From: Opitutia bacterium
Lineage (GTDB): Bacteria; Verrucomicrobiota; Verrucomicrobiia; Opitutales; Seribacteraceae
DNA: 40,135 bases
Reading direction: 5' to 3'
Assembly (NCBI GenBank): GCA_002716045.1
Contig: PAZC01000010.1
Span: 1-40,135 of the forward strand
Shown here: in pieces, positions 1 to 7,666 of the stretch
How positions within the stretch are numbered: position 1 is the stretch's first letter
Layout of the letters: each line of letters begins with the position of its first letter
Made by a program: the position numbers and the translations under genes
Notes under the pieces: model-generated
Databases searched by the model: none
Seen by the model: the letters and a program-made list of their open reading frames with translations, nothing else
Told to the model about the DNA's origin: nothing

Positions 1-2351
1 GTCTCGATGCTGATTCCGAGGATCATGGAGGTGGTGCCGGCGGCGTTGGCGACGGAGATGGTGACGTTGTGGTCGCCGGAGGCGTTCACGGCACCGGAGA
101 TGAGACCGGTGGCAGCGTTCACGCTGAGGCCGGCGGGGAGGCCGGCGGCGGCGTAAACCGTGGGGGAATTCCCCGCAAGGATTTGGTAGGAGAAGGTGTG
201 CCCGGCAGTAGCGTCCAAGGTGGGCGAACTGGTCAGGGTGGGGTATCCGCCCGCCACCGCGTCCGGCGCATTCCGGGCGAGGCGAAAGCCGCGTTCGGCA
301 CTTGTGGAAGTGAGCAGTTGTCCAGCCCTGTTGTGGTTGGCATTGTTGCCCCCACTGGCAAAATAAGATGAACCTCGCAGAACCCGCGTGCCATTCTCGG
401 CACCGTGCGGGTTAGGGAGGCTAGCCTCGGGTTGAGAGTACCATGCATTTGTTTTTCCATCCCAGACAATCTCTCGCACGTTTCCGAATGTGTCGTGCAA
501 ACCGTAGTCGTTGGGGGGGTAGCTGCCGACGGGCACGGTCTTGCCGATGCCGCTTTCTATGATGTTTCCATAGGCGGGAGAATAGCTGCTTCCGTGCGGA
601 TAAAACATGCCGACGAGTCCCCCGCGGGCGGCCTTTTCCCACTCCGCCTCGGTGGGCAGGCGCCAGCCGTTGGCCTGCCAGTTTACATGGGCGTTAGTTA
701 GGAGAATTTGCCCATATCTGTATATGGTGGTTTGGTTGGACTCACGGTAATAGAGGGGTTGGAGGTTCTCCTTCTCGGAACGGGCGTTGCACCACTTGAC
801 CAGGTCGTACCAGGTGAGGTTGGCCACGGGGTGGTTCGGACCCTCGGCGGTTCCGTTGTTGTCGAATTGATAGGCGTTTGCCCCGCGGGCGGAATCGGTA
901 GCCCAGTTGAAGACTTCGTCCCAGATGGCCTTGGTGACCTCGTACTTGCCGACGTAGTAGGCGCTGAGGTAGACCTCGTGATAGGCTTGGGAACTCGGAG
1001 GTACGGCGGCTGGATATCCCATCATGAAGCTACCTGCGGGTATGAGGCACAGGTCGGTGAAATTGGACACGGTGACGAGACGCCGGGCGGTGGCGTAGTT
1101 GCCCGCGGAGTCGGTCGCCTTGTAGGTGATGAAGTAGGCTCCGGGAGTGGCGACGTTTACGGTTCCGTTTACGTCGACCGTGGCGGTGAGGTCGCCGTCG
1201 AGGTCGTCGGTGGCGGAGTACCCGGGTTCCGTCCAGTTGGAATCGGTGAGGAGGGAAATGGATTTGGGGCCGTTGAGGGTGAGGACGGGGCGGTCCACGT
1301 CCACGGGCACCACGGTGGCCACGGTGAGTTGGGTGGCGGAGGACGTGACGGAGCCGAAGGGGTTGGTCACGACGAGGGAGTAGGAACCAGGATCGGTGGA
1401 GGCATTGAGGTCGGCTAGGTGGAGTATGGGGGAGGTGGCTCCCGCGACGGGTGAATCGCCCTTCCTCCACTGGTAGCTGAGCTGGCGCCCGTCCGCCGCC
1501 GCCGGTATGTGGATGGAGCGTCCCGCGTAGCCCGTGACCTGAGCGGGCGGTTGGGTGAGGATGCGGGGGGCGAGAAAAGCCTTCACTTCGGGAGGCAAGC
1601 GGTCGATGCCGACGGAGGCATTTAGGTCTTGGGCAACCGAGCCCGAGAGCATGCCGCGGGTGATGCTGCCTGGGGCGATAGTTGCGTTGAGGTCCTCCAG
1701 TACTCCATTGGCCAACATTTCACGGGTGATGCTGCCGGGAGCGATGACGGAGGCGTTCAGGTCCGCAAGCACCTCGGGCGACAGCATTTGGCGGGTGATG
1801 GTGCCTGCCGCGATGGCGGCGTTCAAGTTAGCCAATACCTCGGGGGATAGCATTTGCGGGGTAACGCCCCCGGGCCGGACGGCATCCGCTATATTCGCCG
1901 AGTCGGCGCTAAGTGCGTGGGCAGCGCTTAGTATGCGCTGGTCGGGCTGGAGGTGGACGAAAGGCTTGCCTTGTCCCTCGGAAAAGTGGACCCGCAGAAA
2001 GACCACCGGGTGATCGAGGAAGAGGCGAGGGGGAAGCGGCGCCATGTTGGGGGTGGCTTCGTCGCCGAGTAGCACGGAGTAGTGCCCGCGGTTTACCGCT
2101 GTGGTCACGGCTGCCCCGCCGGGGGTATTGCGCCACAGCTCGGTGCCGTTTTGATCGATCAACTGAAAACGAAACTGGCCGGGGCCATTGAAGTTTTGTC
2201 CGTTCACCGCGATTTTGCCGGAGTAGGCCACGGGAGCGGCGGAGAGGGCGGCAGGGAGAAGGGCGAATGCCAAAAGCAGACACAAGGCGATGGCTTGCCA
2301 CGATGCTGTCATGGGCACGCTTGTTCGCTTGGTTGCGGTTGGGGAATTCAT
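1..2351 (-). CDS. Secreted FGE-sulfatase-domain protein with tandem repeats and Ig-like modules (3' end outside window)
   Basis: One uninterrupted minus-strand frame runs from the ATG at 2351 off the left edge (783 codons visible). An AGGA about 8 nt upstream supports this start. Order seen: signal peptide with hydrophobic run about residues 18-40; a beta-rich region to about 155; four degenerate ~22-aa repeats (166-251) with the core MLSPEVLxxLNA; an Ig-like domain about 265-347 (YQW, GSYSLVVTN); a DUF5011/HYR-like domain about 354-428 (DDLDGDLT, YKATDSAGN); an FGE-sulfatase/C-type-lectin-like domain about 430-700 (IPAGSFMMG, RLPTEAEWEKAARGG, RGFRLAR); then a He_PIG-like putative Ig fold (GLPAGLSVNAATGLISG). 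The FGE domain lacks the C-terminal catalytic cysteines of true formylglycine-generating enzymes, so a binding or structural role on the surface or outside the cell is more likely than sulfatase maturation. This is inferred. Ligand unknown. Confidence 0.85.
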   Translation of the reverse strand, partial: MNSPTATKRTSVPMTASWQAIALCLLLAFALLPAALSAAPVAYSGKIAVNGQNFNGPGQFRFQLIDQNGTELWRNTPGGAAVTTAVNRGHYSVLLGDEATPNMAPLPPRLFLDHPVVFLRVHFSEGQGKPFVHLQPDQRILSAAHALSADSANIADAVRPGGVTPQMLSPEVLANLNAAIAAGTITRQMLSPEVLADLNASVIAPGSITREMLANGVLEDLNATIAPGSITRGMLSGSVAQDLNASVGIDRLPPEVKAFLAPRILTQPPAQVTGYAGRSIHIPAAADGRQLSYQWRKGDSPVAGATSPILHLADLNASTDPGSYSLVVTNPFGSVTSSATQLTVATVVPVDVDRPVLTLNGPKSISLLTDSNWTEPGYSATDDLDGDLTATVDVNGTVNVATPGAYFITYKATDSAGNYATARRLVTVSNFTDLCLIPAGSFMMGYPAAVPPSSQAYHEVYLSAYYVGKYEVTKAIWDEVFNWATDSARGANAYQFDNNGTAEGPNHPVANLTWYDLVKWCNARSEKENLQPLYYRESNQTTIYRYGQILLTNAHVNWQANGWRLPTEAEWEKAARGGLVGMFYPHGSSYSPAYGNIIESGIGKTVPVGSYPPNDYGLHDTFGNVREIVWDGKTNAWYSQPEASLPNPHGAENGTRVLRGSSYFASGGNNANHNRAGQLLTSTSAERGFRLARNAPDAVAGGYPTLTSSPTLDATAGHTFSYQILAGNSPTVYAAAGLPAGLSVNAATGLISGAVNASGDHNVTISVANAAGTTSMILGISIE
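1599..1856 (-). repeat. Four in-frame 22-23-aa tandem repeats in the FGE-like protein
   Basis: Units at 1856-1791, 1790-1722, 1721-1656 and a shorter last unit 1655-1599. They encode QMLSPEVLANLNA, QMLSPEVLADLNA, EMLANGVLEDLNA and GMLSGSVAQDLNA, each followed by a short S/G-rich tail, with ITR ending the first three. The first two units are closest at DNA level, which suggests duplication within the gene. They sit between the N-terminal region and the first Ig-like domain, so a stalk or spacer role is plausible (inference). Confidence 0.8.
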
Positions 2352-2372
2352 TTTGTATTCCTGCAAGGCAGT

Positions 2373-2387
2373 CACTTCACTTCACTT
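2373..2387. repeat. Three tandem CACTT pentamers in a divergent leader region
   Basis: The 15-bp run is three perfect copies of CACTT, about 22 bp upstream of the FGE-like gene's ATG (reading AAGTG on its coding strand). It lies in the 150-bp gap between two divergent genes, where it could affect spacing or bind a regulator. Nothing further can be concluded from sequence alone. Confidence 0.5.
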
Positions 2388-2436
2388 AATTGGTAGAAGA
2401 TAAACGCAACCGTATTGCGCGCAAGGAGAATTAACT

Positions 2437-2490
2437 GTGGCTCGTTTGGTGGCGCAACCTCGCGCTTGCCATTTTGACTTCGATTCCTAG
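2437..2490 (+). CDS. Possible 17-aa leader peptide upstream of the lipoprotein gene
   Basis: A GTG at 2437 follows a strong Shine-Dalgarno AAGGAG (2423-2428) by 8 nt and opens a 17-codon frame ending at TAG 2488-2490, only 11 nt before the lipoprotein ATG at 2502. The peptide would read VARLVAQPRACHFDFDS. The lipoprotein itself has no visible Shine-Dalgarno, so its translation could depend on coupling to this small frame. No known attenuator family is recognised. Chance occurrence is possible. Confidence 0.3.
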   Translation: MARLVAQPRACHFDFDS

Positions 2491-2501
2491 CATTGCCCTC
2501 C

Positions 2502-3089
2502 ATGAAACGTTTCTCCCTACTCCTTTTTTCCTCCTTGGCTTGGTTTGCCTTGGCTGGTTGCGGTGATGATCCCGTGATCGTGGATCCCGGTGGCGGAAAA
2601 AAGACAGACTTGGGCCTTGCGGGCACTCCGGATGTGACGACTCCTGAGCCTGAGCCTGAGCCCGAACCCAAGCCACGTCCTCCCTTGCCCGAATTGGTTC
2701 TCGAACCTCCATATTCCGGTTATTTGAAGGAAGCGGTGGATTATGAGGAGCTGCACTTTGGCAAACGCCAAGAAAACAAACCGGTGGACCCTCTCGCATT
2801 GGTGCTCGCCTCAGGCGAGGATGCATCGCTCTACTTCAGGGGATTCGAACAAGTCCCATTCACCGGATGGGTGAAGGTTTGGAACGAAGATGGCGGCTTG
2901 GAGGAATTGACCTATTTCAAGAAAGGACAAGAAGACGGCTTGTGCTTGCTGTGGCATGACAATGGTTTTCTCCACCAGCAGGGCTATTTCACCGATGGTT
3001 CCGAGGAAGGCGAATGGGTGTTTTGGGATCGCGATGGCAATGAAACCAAACGGGAAACCTACGACAAAGGCATCCGAGTGGAGGAGTGA
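2502..3089 (+). CDS. MORN-repeat (YwqK-like) outer-membrane lipoprotein
   Basis: 195 aa from the ATG at 2502; a TTG at 2493 would add three residues but gives no better signal. The N-terminus is a lipoprotein signal peptide ending in the lipobox LAGC, with no Asp at +2, which favours outer-membrane sorting. A proline/glutamate linker (PEPEPEPEPKPRPP) then leads to a C-terminal half with MORN-like units: FTGWVKVWNEDGGLEE, KKGQEDGLCLLWHDNGF and DGSEEGEWVFWDRDGN. These match the YwqK/MORN_2 pattern found in many envelope proteins of unknown function. The layout suggests a repeat domain held off the membrane by an extended linker. It stands alone between divergent and downstream genes, with 69 bp to the MscS-like gene. 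Specific function unknown. Confidence 0.85.
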   Translation: MKRFSLLLFSSLAWFALAGCGDDPVIVDPGGGKKTDLGLAGTPDVTTPEPEPEPEPKPRPPLPELVLEPPYSGYLKEAVDYEELHFGKRQENKPVDPLALVLASGEDASLYFRGFEQVPFTGWVKVWNEDGGLEELTYFKKGQEDGLCLLWHDNGFLHQQGYFTDGSEEGEWVFWDRDGNETKRETYDKGIRVEE

Positions 3090-3158
3090 TTCTCTCCTTT
3101 ATCCCTGAACCACGCAAAATTCACTTATTTAAAGACAATCACCGAACCATTTGCTTCC

Positions 3159-4259
3159 ATGCGCTCCATAGAATTCCTAGGCAATTTTCTCACTGATATT
3201 CCCATGTTGGCAAACGAGTTCCTCGGGAACCCGCTGCATGATTGGGTGATTTCGCTCTTCATCATATTGGGCGGCATCATCGTGACTCGCACCGTCTATT
3301 GGTTCATCGAGAAGTACCTCAAGGGATTGGCCGAGAAAACAAAGACCAAGCTCGATGACATCTTGCTCGAGACCTTGAAGAAACCATTGGTCTTCGGCGG
3401 TGGATTGGCCGGAGCTTGGTTTGGGCTCAAGTATCTCGACTTCTCGGATTACCCGGGAGTGGACGCTTGGATAAACGGATTCTTTTCGGTCCTGATTACC
3501 TTTGTTGCTGCTTCTCTCATATGCAAGTTGTTCGAAGCCGTGCTGGACCAGTACGTGGCACCTTACTTCGAGGATACCGAAAACGACCTCGATGACGCCT
3601 TGTTGCCCATTTTTCGCCGCGGAGTCCGCACCATCGTGTGGGTGGTTGCAGTCATCATGGCGCTGGACAACGCCGGGTACGACATCACCACGGTATTGGC
3701 TGGACTCGGAGTGGCCGGCATGGCCTTTGCCTTGGCGGCCAAGGATTCTTTGTCCAATTTGTTCGGCGGATTCACTATCTTCACGGACAAGCCGTTTAGC
3801 TTGAGGGAACGCATCAAGATCGGTGGCTTTGACGGCACGGTCACGGAGATCGGATTGCGGAGCACGCGCCTGAAGACCTTGGACGGCCGCATGGTGACCA
3901 TTCCGAATTCCAAGATTTCCGACAACTCGGTGGAGAACGTGTCTTCCGAGGCATCCCGCAAGGTGGTGGTCAACCTCGGGCTGACCTATGATATGGACGA
4001 TACCAAGATCGAGCGGGCAATGGCTGTGCTCCGTGAAATTGCGGAGGAGCACAAGGATGACGTGGAAGACGACTTTGCCGTTGGTTTCAAGGAATTTGGC
4101 GATTTTGCCCTGAATCTTGTGTTCGTCTACCGGATCACCAAAGGATCAGATATTCTTGGTACGCAGACCAGTGTGAACATGGCCATCCTGAAGCGCTTCA
4201 ATGCGGAAGGTCTCGAGATGGCCTTTCCGTCGCAGACGATCTACAACAAATCGATCTAG
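3159..4259 (+). CDS. MscS-family mechanosensitive channel
   Basis: 366 aa. Small-conductance mechanosensitive channels open under membrane tension to release solutes on osmotic downshock. About five hydrophobic segments are visible (about 31-50, 78-95, 105-125, 155-172, 176-205). The last is the Gly/Ala-rich pore helix (AGLGVAGMAFALAAKD), followed by the conserved beta-domain motif DKPFSLRERIKIGGFDGTV and ETIPNS-type residues (VTIPNSKISDNSVEN, about 246-260). The C-terminal alpha/beta domain runs to the end. Longer than E. coli MscS (286 aa) because of two extra N-terminal helices, as in YbdG/YnaI-type members. Its TAG stop overlaps the stop of the convergent GH20 gene in a shared CTAG. Confidence 0.93.
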   Translation: MRSIEFLGNFLTDIPMLANEFLGNPLHDWVISLFIILGGIIVTRTVYWFIEKYLKGLAEKTKTKLDDILLETLKKPLVFGGGLAGAWFGLKYLDFSDYPGVDAWINGFFSVLITFVAASLICKLFEAVLDQYVAPYFEDTENDLDDALLPIFRRGVRTIVWVVAVIMALDNAGYDITTVLAGLGVAGMAFALAAKDSLSNLFGGFTIFTDKPFSLRERIKIGGFDGTVTEIGLRSTRLKTLDGRMVTIPNSKISDNSVENVSSEASRKVVVNLGLTYDMDDTKIERAMAVLREIAEEHKDDVEDDFAVGFKEFGDFALNLVFVYRITKGSDILGTQTSVNMAILKRFNAEGLEMAFPSQTIYNKSI

Positions 4260-6052
4260 CTTTGCCAGCGAGCGAGCGCGTTCCCGAGGAGTGAGCTACT
4301 TTCAGTTAGCCCGCCCGGTCGGGCCCGCTTGAGCCACAGTTTTTCGTAACGGGCGGGCAATTCTCGAGCGGAAGACGGGTCGAACGAAGTACTTGCTCTC
4401 AGCAAGCGCTGCCCATGGAAAAGGGCATGAGCGGAAAGATCCACTCCCAGCAAAAGCTCGTCAGCGGCCAACCCGACTTTTCCCGCTATCCCTGCCAGAC
4501 CTTGCAAAGTCGACCTGAGCGAGGCAAGTCGCTCCTGTCCGACTGCTAATTTTTCGACTGGATGGTCAGTCTGCAGGCGATCGGGCAGTTTCTCCGGTTG
4601 ATCGGCGAAGGCAAGCATCCACGGCAAGCTAGCGTTGACTATCTTGGGACCGAGGCAGAGGTCGAGGTGACCGAACTCGAGCAGCGCTTGGCTTGGGGTG
4701 CTTTTTGCGTCTTCGAACAGAAAATGATCGAGAAGTGGCACCAATTCGGCCTCGGGGTCTGATGTTTCGTTCCAAGACAAGCCAGCAGCTTGCAGCAGGG
4801 CAGGATAGAAGGTCGGCCAGGGTTGGTGATTTCCGCAATCGCCCCAACCGGTCAGTAGTATGCCGGATGCACGCTGGGCAATCCCTGCCGCCACCGCCGA
4901 GCGAACGTTGGCCAATGCATTTGGGAGTCGCCCGCTGAAACTGCGCCAAGTGGCGGTGCCCGGGGCAAGGTAGAAGGACAGTCCGCAGGAGGCGAGAGCC
5001 TCGGCTTGTTCAGCGAAGGGGTGCTCCGCCTCATAGCCCCATATCACGGGTGAAGCCGTTTTGGGCACGCGTGCGGCATTTTTCGGTTCTTCCAGCAATA
5101 CGTCGGCCCAGAAGAGCATTTCGCGTCCGTGTTTCTCGACCAGCTTCCTTATGCCATCGAGGTGTTCCAGGTAGACAGTTTGCTTGCCCCGCTCCTCGAC
5201 CTGGGGTTGGCTCCAGCCTTGCCCCAGTTCCCAGGGCTCGTCCATGCCGACGTTAAATCGAGAGGAACTGAAGTTCGGCAGGTACTCGGCGTAAAGGGAA
5301 TCCACGAAGGCGAGGCTTTCCTCGTTTGGTTTCAAGGTGGTGCCGTGATCTCTTTCCATGAACGGTTCCTCACGCCGGAAACCATGCGGGCATTCGGCCA
5401 TCGGCTTGTATGGATCGTGTCGCAGCCAGCGCTCGAAGTGGCCGAATGAATTTAGGTTGGGGACTAACTCGATGAAACGTTCGCGGCAGCGCTCGTCCAG
5501 CAAGCGCACCTCCTCTGCGGTGAGCGGCGATGCGTCTTGCCAGACGGTTTCGTGACCGGCGAAGGCAAAGACATGTTCCACGTACAGCTGCAGTTCGTTG
5601 TACTTGAGGTCGGCCAACAGATCGATTAACTCGAGCAAGGAGTCCATGGTCGGCACTTTGCAACGACTGACGTCCAGCATGAAGCCCCGTCGGGAAAAGG
5701 CGGGGTAGTCGCGAATTTCCAGACAGGGCAGGGCGGAGACTCCTTTGCCTAGCAATGTCTTCAGCGTACGGGTAGCTCGGAAAGCTCCTGCAGGGGAGCG
5801 GGCTTGCACCAAGGCGCCGTCCTTCCCGAGCAAGATACGGTGGCCTTCCTCTCCGCCTTCGAGATCTGTTGCGACCTCGAATTTAAGCCAACCCTTTTCT
5901 GCCCGTTGCACGCCTCTCTCCTTGGCAAAGAATTCGGCCACCTGCTCCAGTCCTGCATCACAAACCGAATAGGTCAGCTGCTCGGGGATATTCGTTTCGC
6001 CGCCCAGGAAGGCGACTTGGCGGGGGAGGGGAAAGAGCTTCGGGGCGCTCAC
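4256..6052 (-). CDS. Glycoside hydrolase family 20 beta-N-acetylhexosaminidase
   Basis: 598 aa from the GTG at 6052, whose GTGA overlaps the TGA stop of the upstream symporter. A longer frame exists, but its first 133 codons lie inside the symporter gene and show no family similarity. GH20 enzymes remove terminal GlcNAc/GalNAc by substrate-assisted catalysis. Seen: an N-terminal GH20b-like domain (about 1-110; SPAGAFRATRTL), then the TIM barrel starting DYPAFSRRGFMLDVSRCKVP, with LVPNLNSFGH and the catalytic pair Asp271-Glu272 in FNVGMDEPWELG. A late TGWGDCGNH motif follows. The usual GGDE is GMDE here, so this is a divergent subgroup. No clear signal peptide, so probably cytoplasmic and acting on short imported oligosaccharides. 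Co-translation with the symporter suggests a shared substrate. Confidence 0.88.
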   Translation of the reverse strand: MSAPKLFPLPRQVAFLGGETNIPEQLTYSVCDAGLEQVAEFFAKERGVQRAEKGWLKFEVATDLEGGEEGHRILLGKDGALVQARSPAGAFRATRTLKTLLGKGVSALPCLEIRDYPAFSRRGFMLDVSRCKVPTMDSLLELIDLLADLKYNELQLYVEHVFAFAGHETVWQDASPLTAEEVRLLDERCRERFIELVPNLNSFGHFERWLRHDPYKPMAECPHGFRREEPFMERDHGTTLKPNEESLAFVDSLYAEYLPNFSSSRFNVGMDEPWELGQGWSQPQVEERGKQTVYLEHLDGIRKLVEKHGREMLFWADVLLEEPKNAARVPKTASPVIWGYEAEHPFAEQAEALASCGLSFYLAPGTATWRSFSGRLPNALANVRSAVAAGIAQRASGILLTGWGDCGNHQPWPTFYPALLQAAGLSWNETSDPEAELVPLLDHFLFEDAKSTPSQALLEFGHLDLCLGPKIVNASLPWMLAFADQPEKLPDRLQTDHPVEKLAVGQERLASLRSTLQGLAGIAGKVGLAADELLLGVDLSAHALFHGQRLLRASTSFDPSSARELPARYEKLWLKRARPGGLTESSSLLGNALARWQS

Positions 6053-7635
6053 CTCTGCGATGGTTCGTCTCGACGGGGCAAGAGCCAACCGCACCCCCAG
6101 GTGATGAAGACCGTTACCGGCCACGCCCAGACCGAACTGATTATGGCGGCGGGTTTGCCGTCCTTGACTTTCATGGTCAGCAAATCCTCGATTTGAGCAT
6201 CGGTCAACAAGCCCAGGTTGTCCAATATGGTCCATAGGTCGGTGCGGAGGCACAGCACCAATAGAAAGGACAAGCCGAAACCAATGGCCAATCCCTTGAG
6301 GCTGGCTCGCGGCGTGAAAAAGGCGGCGAGAAAAAAGCCGAGCATGGGACCAACGGTATAGGACGTCATGCCAAAGGCCAGCACCACGACGTTTACGTCT
6401 CCGCGCATGGAATCGAGTGCAATGGCAAAGGCGGACAAGGCGATGCCCCACCCGACGACCAACCAGCGGGAGACAGCCAAATCCCTCTTGCCCGAGGTTT
6501 CGGATACGGTTTCACCAGTTTTTCGGAAGAGCGAGAGCGTGGTTTGGGACAAGGCGGCGAGTATGGAATCGAGGCTGGATATGGCGGCTGCAAAGATGCC
6601 TGCCAAGATGAGTCCGCGGAGACCTTCCGGCAGTTCCGTGACGATCCACACCGGGTAATAGGCGTCCTTCCGCTCCTTTGGTTGCAGTTGGGCGATCTCG
6701 GAGCTGAACTGGGCAAAGCTGTCCGGCGGGACCGATTGGTTGTAGAAGGCGTAGAGGGTGGCTCCCACGAGCAACATGAGGATGGTCACGAGGAGTCCTG
6801 CGCAACTGGTCAGGATGGCTTTGCGGGCATCGCTTTCTGAACGGCAGCAGAACATGCGCTGGGCATTCAGTTGGTCTACGCCGAACATGCTGACGTTTTG
6901 GAACGGGACCGCGAGGATGGCCACCCATAGCGTGAACCCGGCGGCCGGATCCTTGCTCAAGTTGAGGAGAGTGAATTTCTCCGCTTCCCCCGCAACCTCC
7001 ACCATGCCCGACCAGCCGCCGTCGATGCCGCTCAACATCCAAAAAAGCGAAAGCAGACCAGCGCCCACGAAGAGAAAGAACTGCATCACGTCGGTCCAGA
7101 TGACGGTCCGCATGCCGCCCATCAAGGTCCAGCAGATGGCGAATGCGCCGATGATCAGGATACAATGCTCGAACTCCAGTGGAGTGACCACCTTGAGGGC
7201 CAAGGCAGCCACCAGCACGCGCACGCTTTGACCCAATATGCCACCTACTTGAAATACAATCGTGGCGAGTCGCTTGACACCTTCGCCGAGGCGGTGGCCC
7301 ATGTAGTCGTAGGGACTGTAGATTTCCCGTTCGTAAAAGGCCCGGACGAAAAAGTAGCCCACTATGATGCGGGCAATGATCGAACCAATGCCCCATTGCA
7401 AATAGGTGAAGTTGCCTTGGGCCGCGTAGACCATGCCCGGCACCCCGATAAAGGTCACCCCGCTGATCTCGGTCGCTATGATGGATCCACTGACGGCGGG
7501 CCAAGGCAAGGAACGCCCCCCAAGGAAAAAGTCCTTCATGCTGGCCTGCTTGCCGCGCAGGAGATGCCCGACCAAGGTGGTCAGCAGAAGATAACCGGCA
7601 ACCACTGCCCAATCGACGTTAGTGAACGTGCTCAA
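6049..7635 (-). CDS. Sodium:solute symporter (SSS/SLC5 family)
   Basis: 528 aa with a TTG start at 7635, preceded by a GA-rich Shine-Dalgarno (GAGGGGATGGGA). The open frame extends to 7722, but that region overlaps the divergent gene. About 13 hydrophobic helices are visible. Family signatures: KDFFLGGRSLPWPAVSGS, IATEISGVTFIGVPG near the sodium-binding helix, and the later IFAAAISSLDSILAALSQTT segment with the Ser pair expected for a Na2 site in LeuT-fold SSS proteins. It carries out Na+-driven uptake of a small organic solute across the inner membrane. Coupling to a GH20 hexosaminidase points to an amino sugar or its oligomer (inference). Confidence 0.9.
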   Translation of the reverse strand: MSTFTNVDWAVVAGYLLLTTLVGHLLRGKQASMKDFFLGGRSLPWPAVSGSIIATEISGVTFIGVPGMVYAAQGNFTYLQWGIGSIIARIIVGYFFVRAFYEREIYSPYDYMGHRLGEGVKRLATIVFQVGGILGQSVRVLVAALALKVVTPLEFEHCILIIGAFAICWTLMGGMRTVIWTDVMQFFLFVGAGLLSLFWMLSGIDGGWSGMVEVAGEAEKFTLLNLSKDPAAGFTLWVAILAVPFQNVSMFGVDQLNAQRMFCCRSESDARKAILTSCAGLLVTILMLLVGATLYAFYNQSVPPDSFAQFSSEIAQLQPKERKDAYYPVWIVTELPEGLRGLILAGIFAAAISSLDSILAALSQTTLSLFRKTGETVSETSGKRDLAVSRWLVVGWGIALSAFAIALDSMRGDVNVVVLAFGMTSYTVGPMLGFFLAAFFTPRASLKGLAIGFGLSFLLVLCLRTDLWTILDNLGLLTDAQIEDLLTMKVKDGKPAAIISSVWAWPVTVFITWGCGWLLPRRDEPSQR

Positions 7636-7666
7636 TTGAAAATTCCCATCCCCTCTGGAATGAGTT

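Noticed and set aside
708-1418. Plus-strand 236-codon glycine/valine-rich frame
   Set aside because: It is antisense to the FGE-like gene, which shows clear domains; the plus frame is low complexity with no recognisable motif.
2635-2680. Variable simple repeat encoding Pro-Glu pairs in the lipoprotein
   Set aside because: It is a short proline/glutamate linker common in envelope proteins; nothing beyond a spacer is indicated.
3177-4052. Minus-strand 291-codon frame antisense to the MscS-like gene
   Set aside because: Composition is typical of a shadow frame, while the plus strand encodes a well-conserved channel.
6512-7612. Minus-strand 366-codon frame inside the symporter gene
   Set aside because: Arg/His/Gly-rich out-of-frame translation of a hydrophobic membrane protein; not a credible gene.
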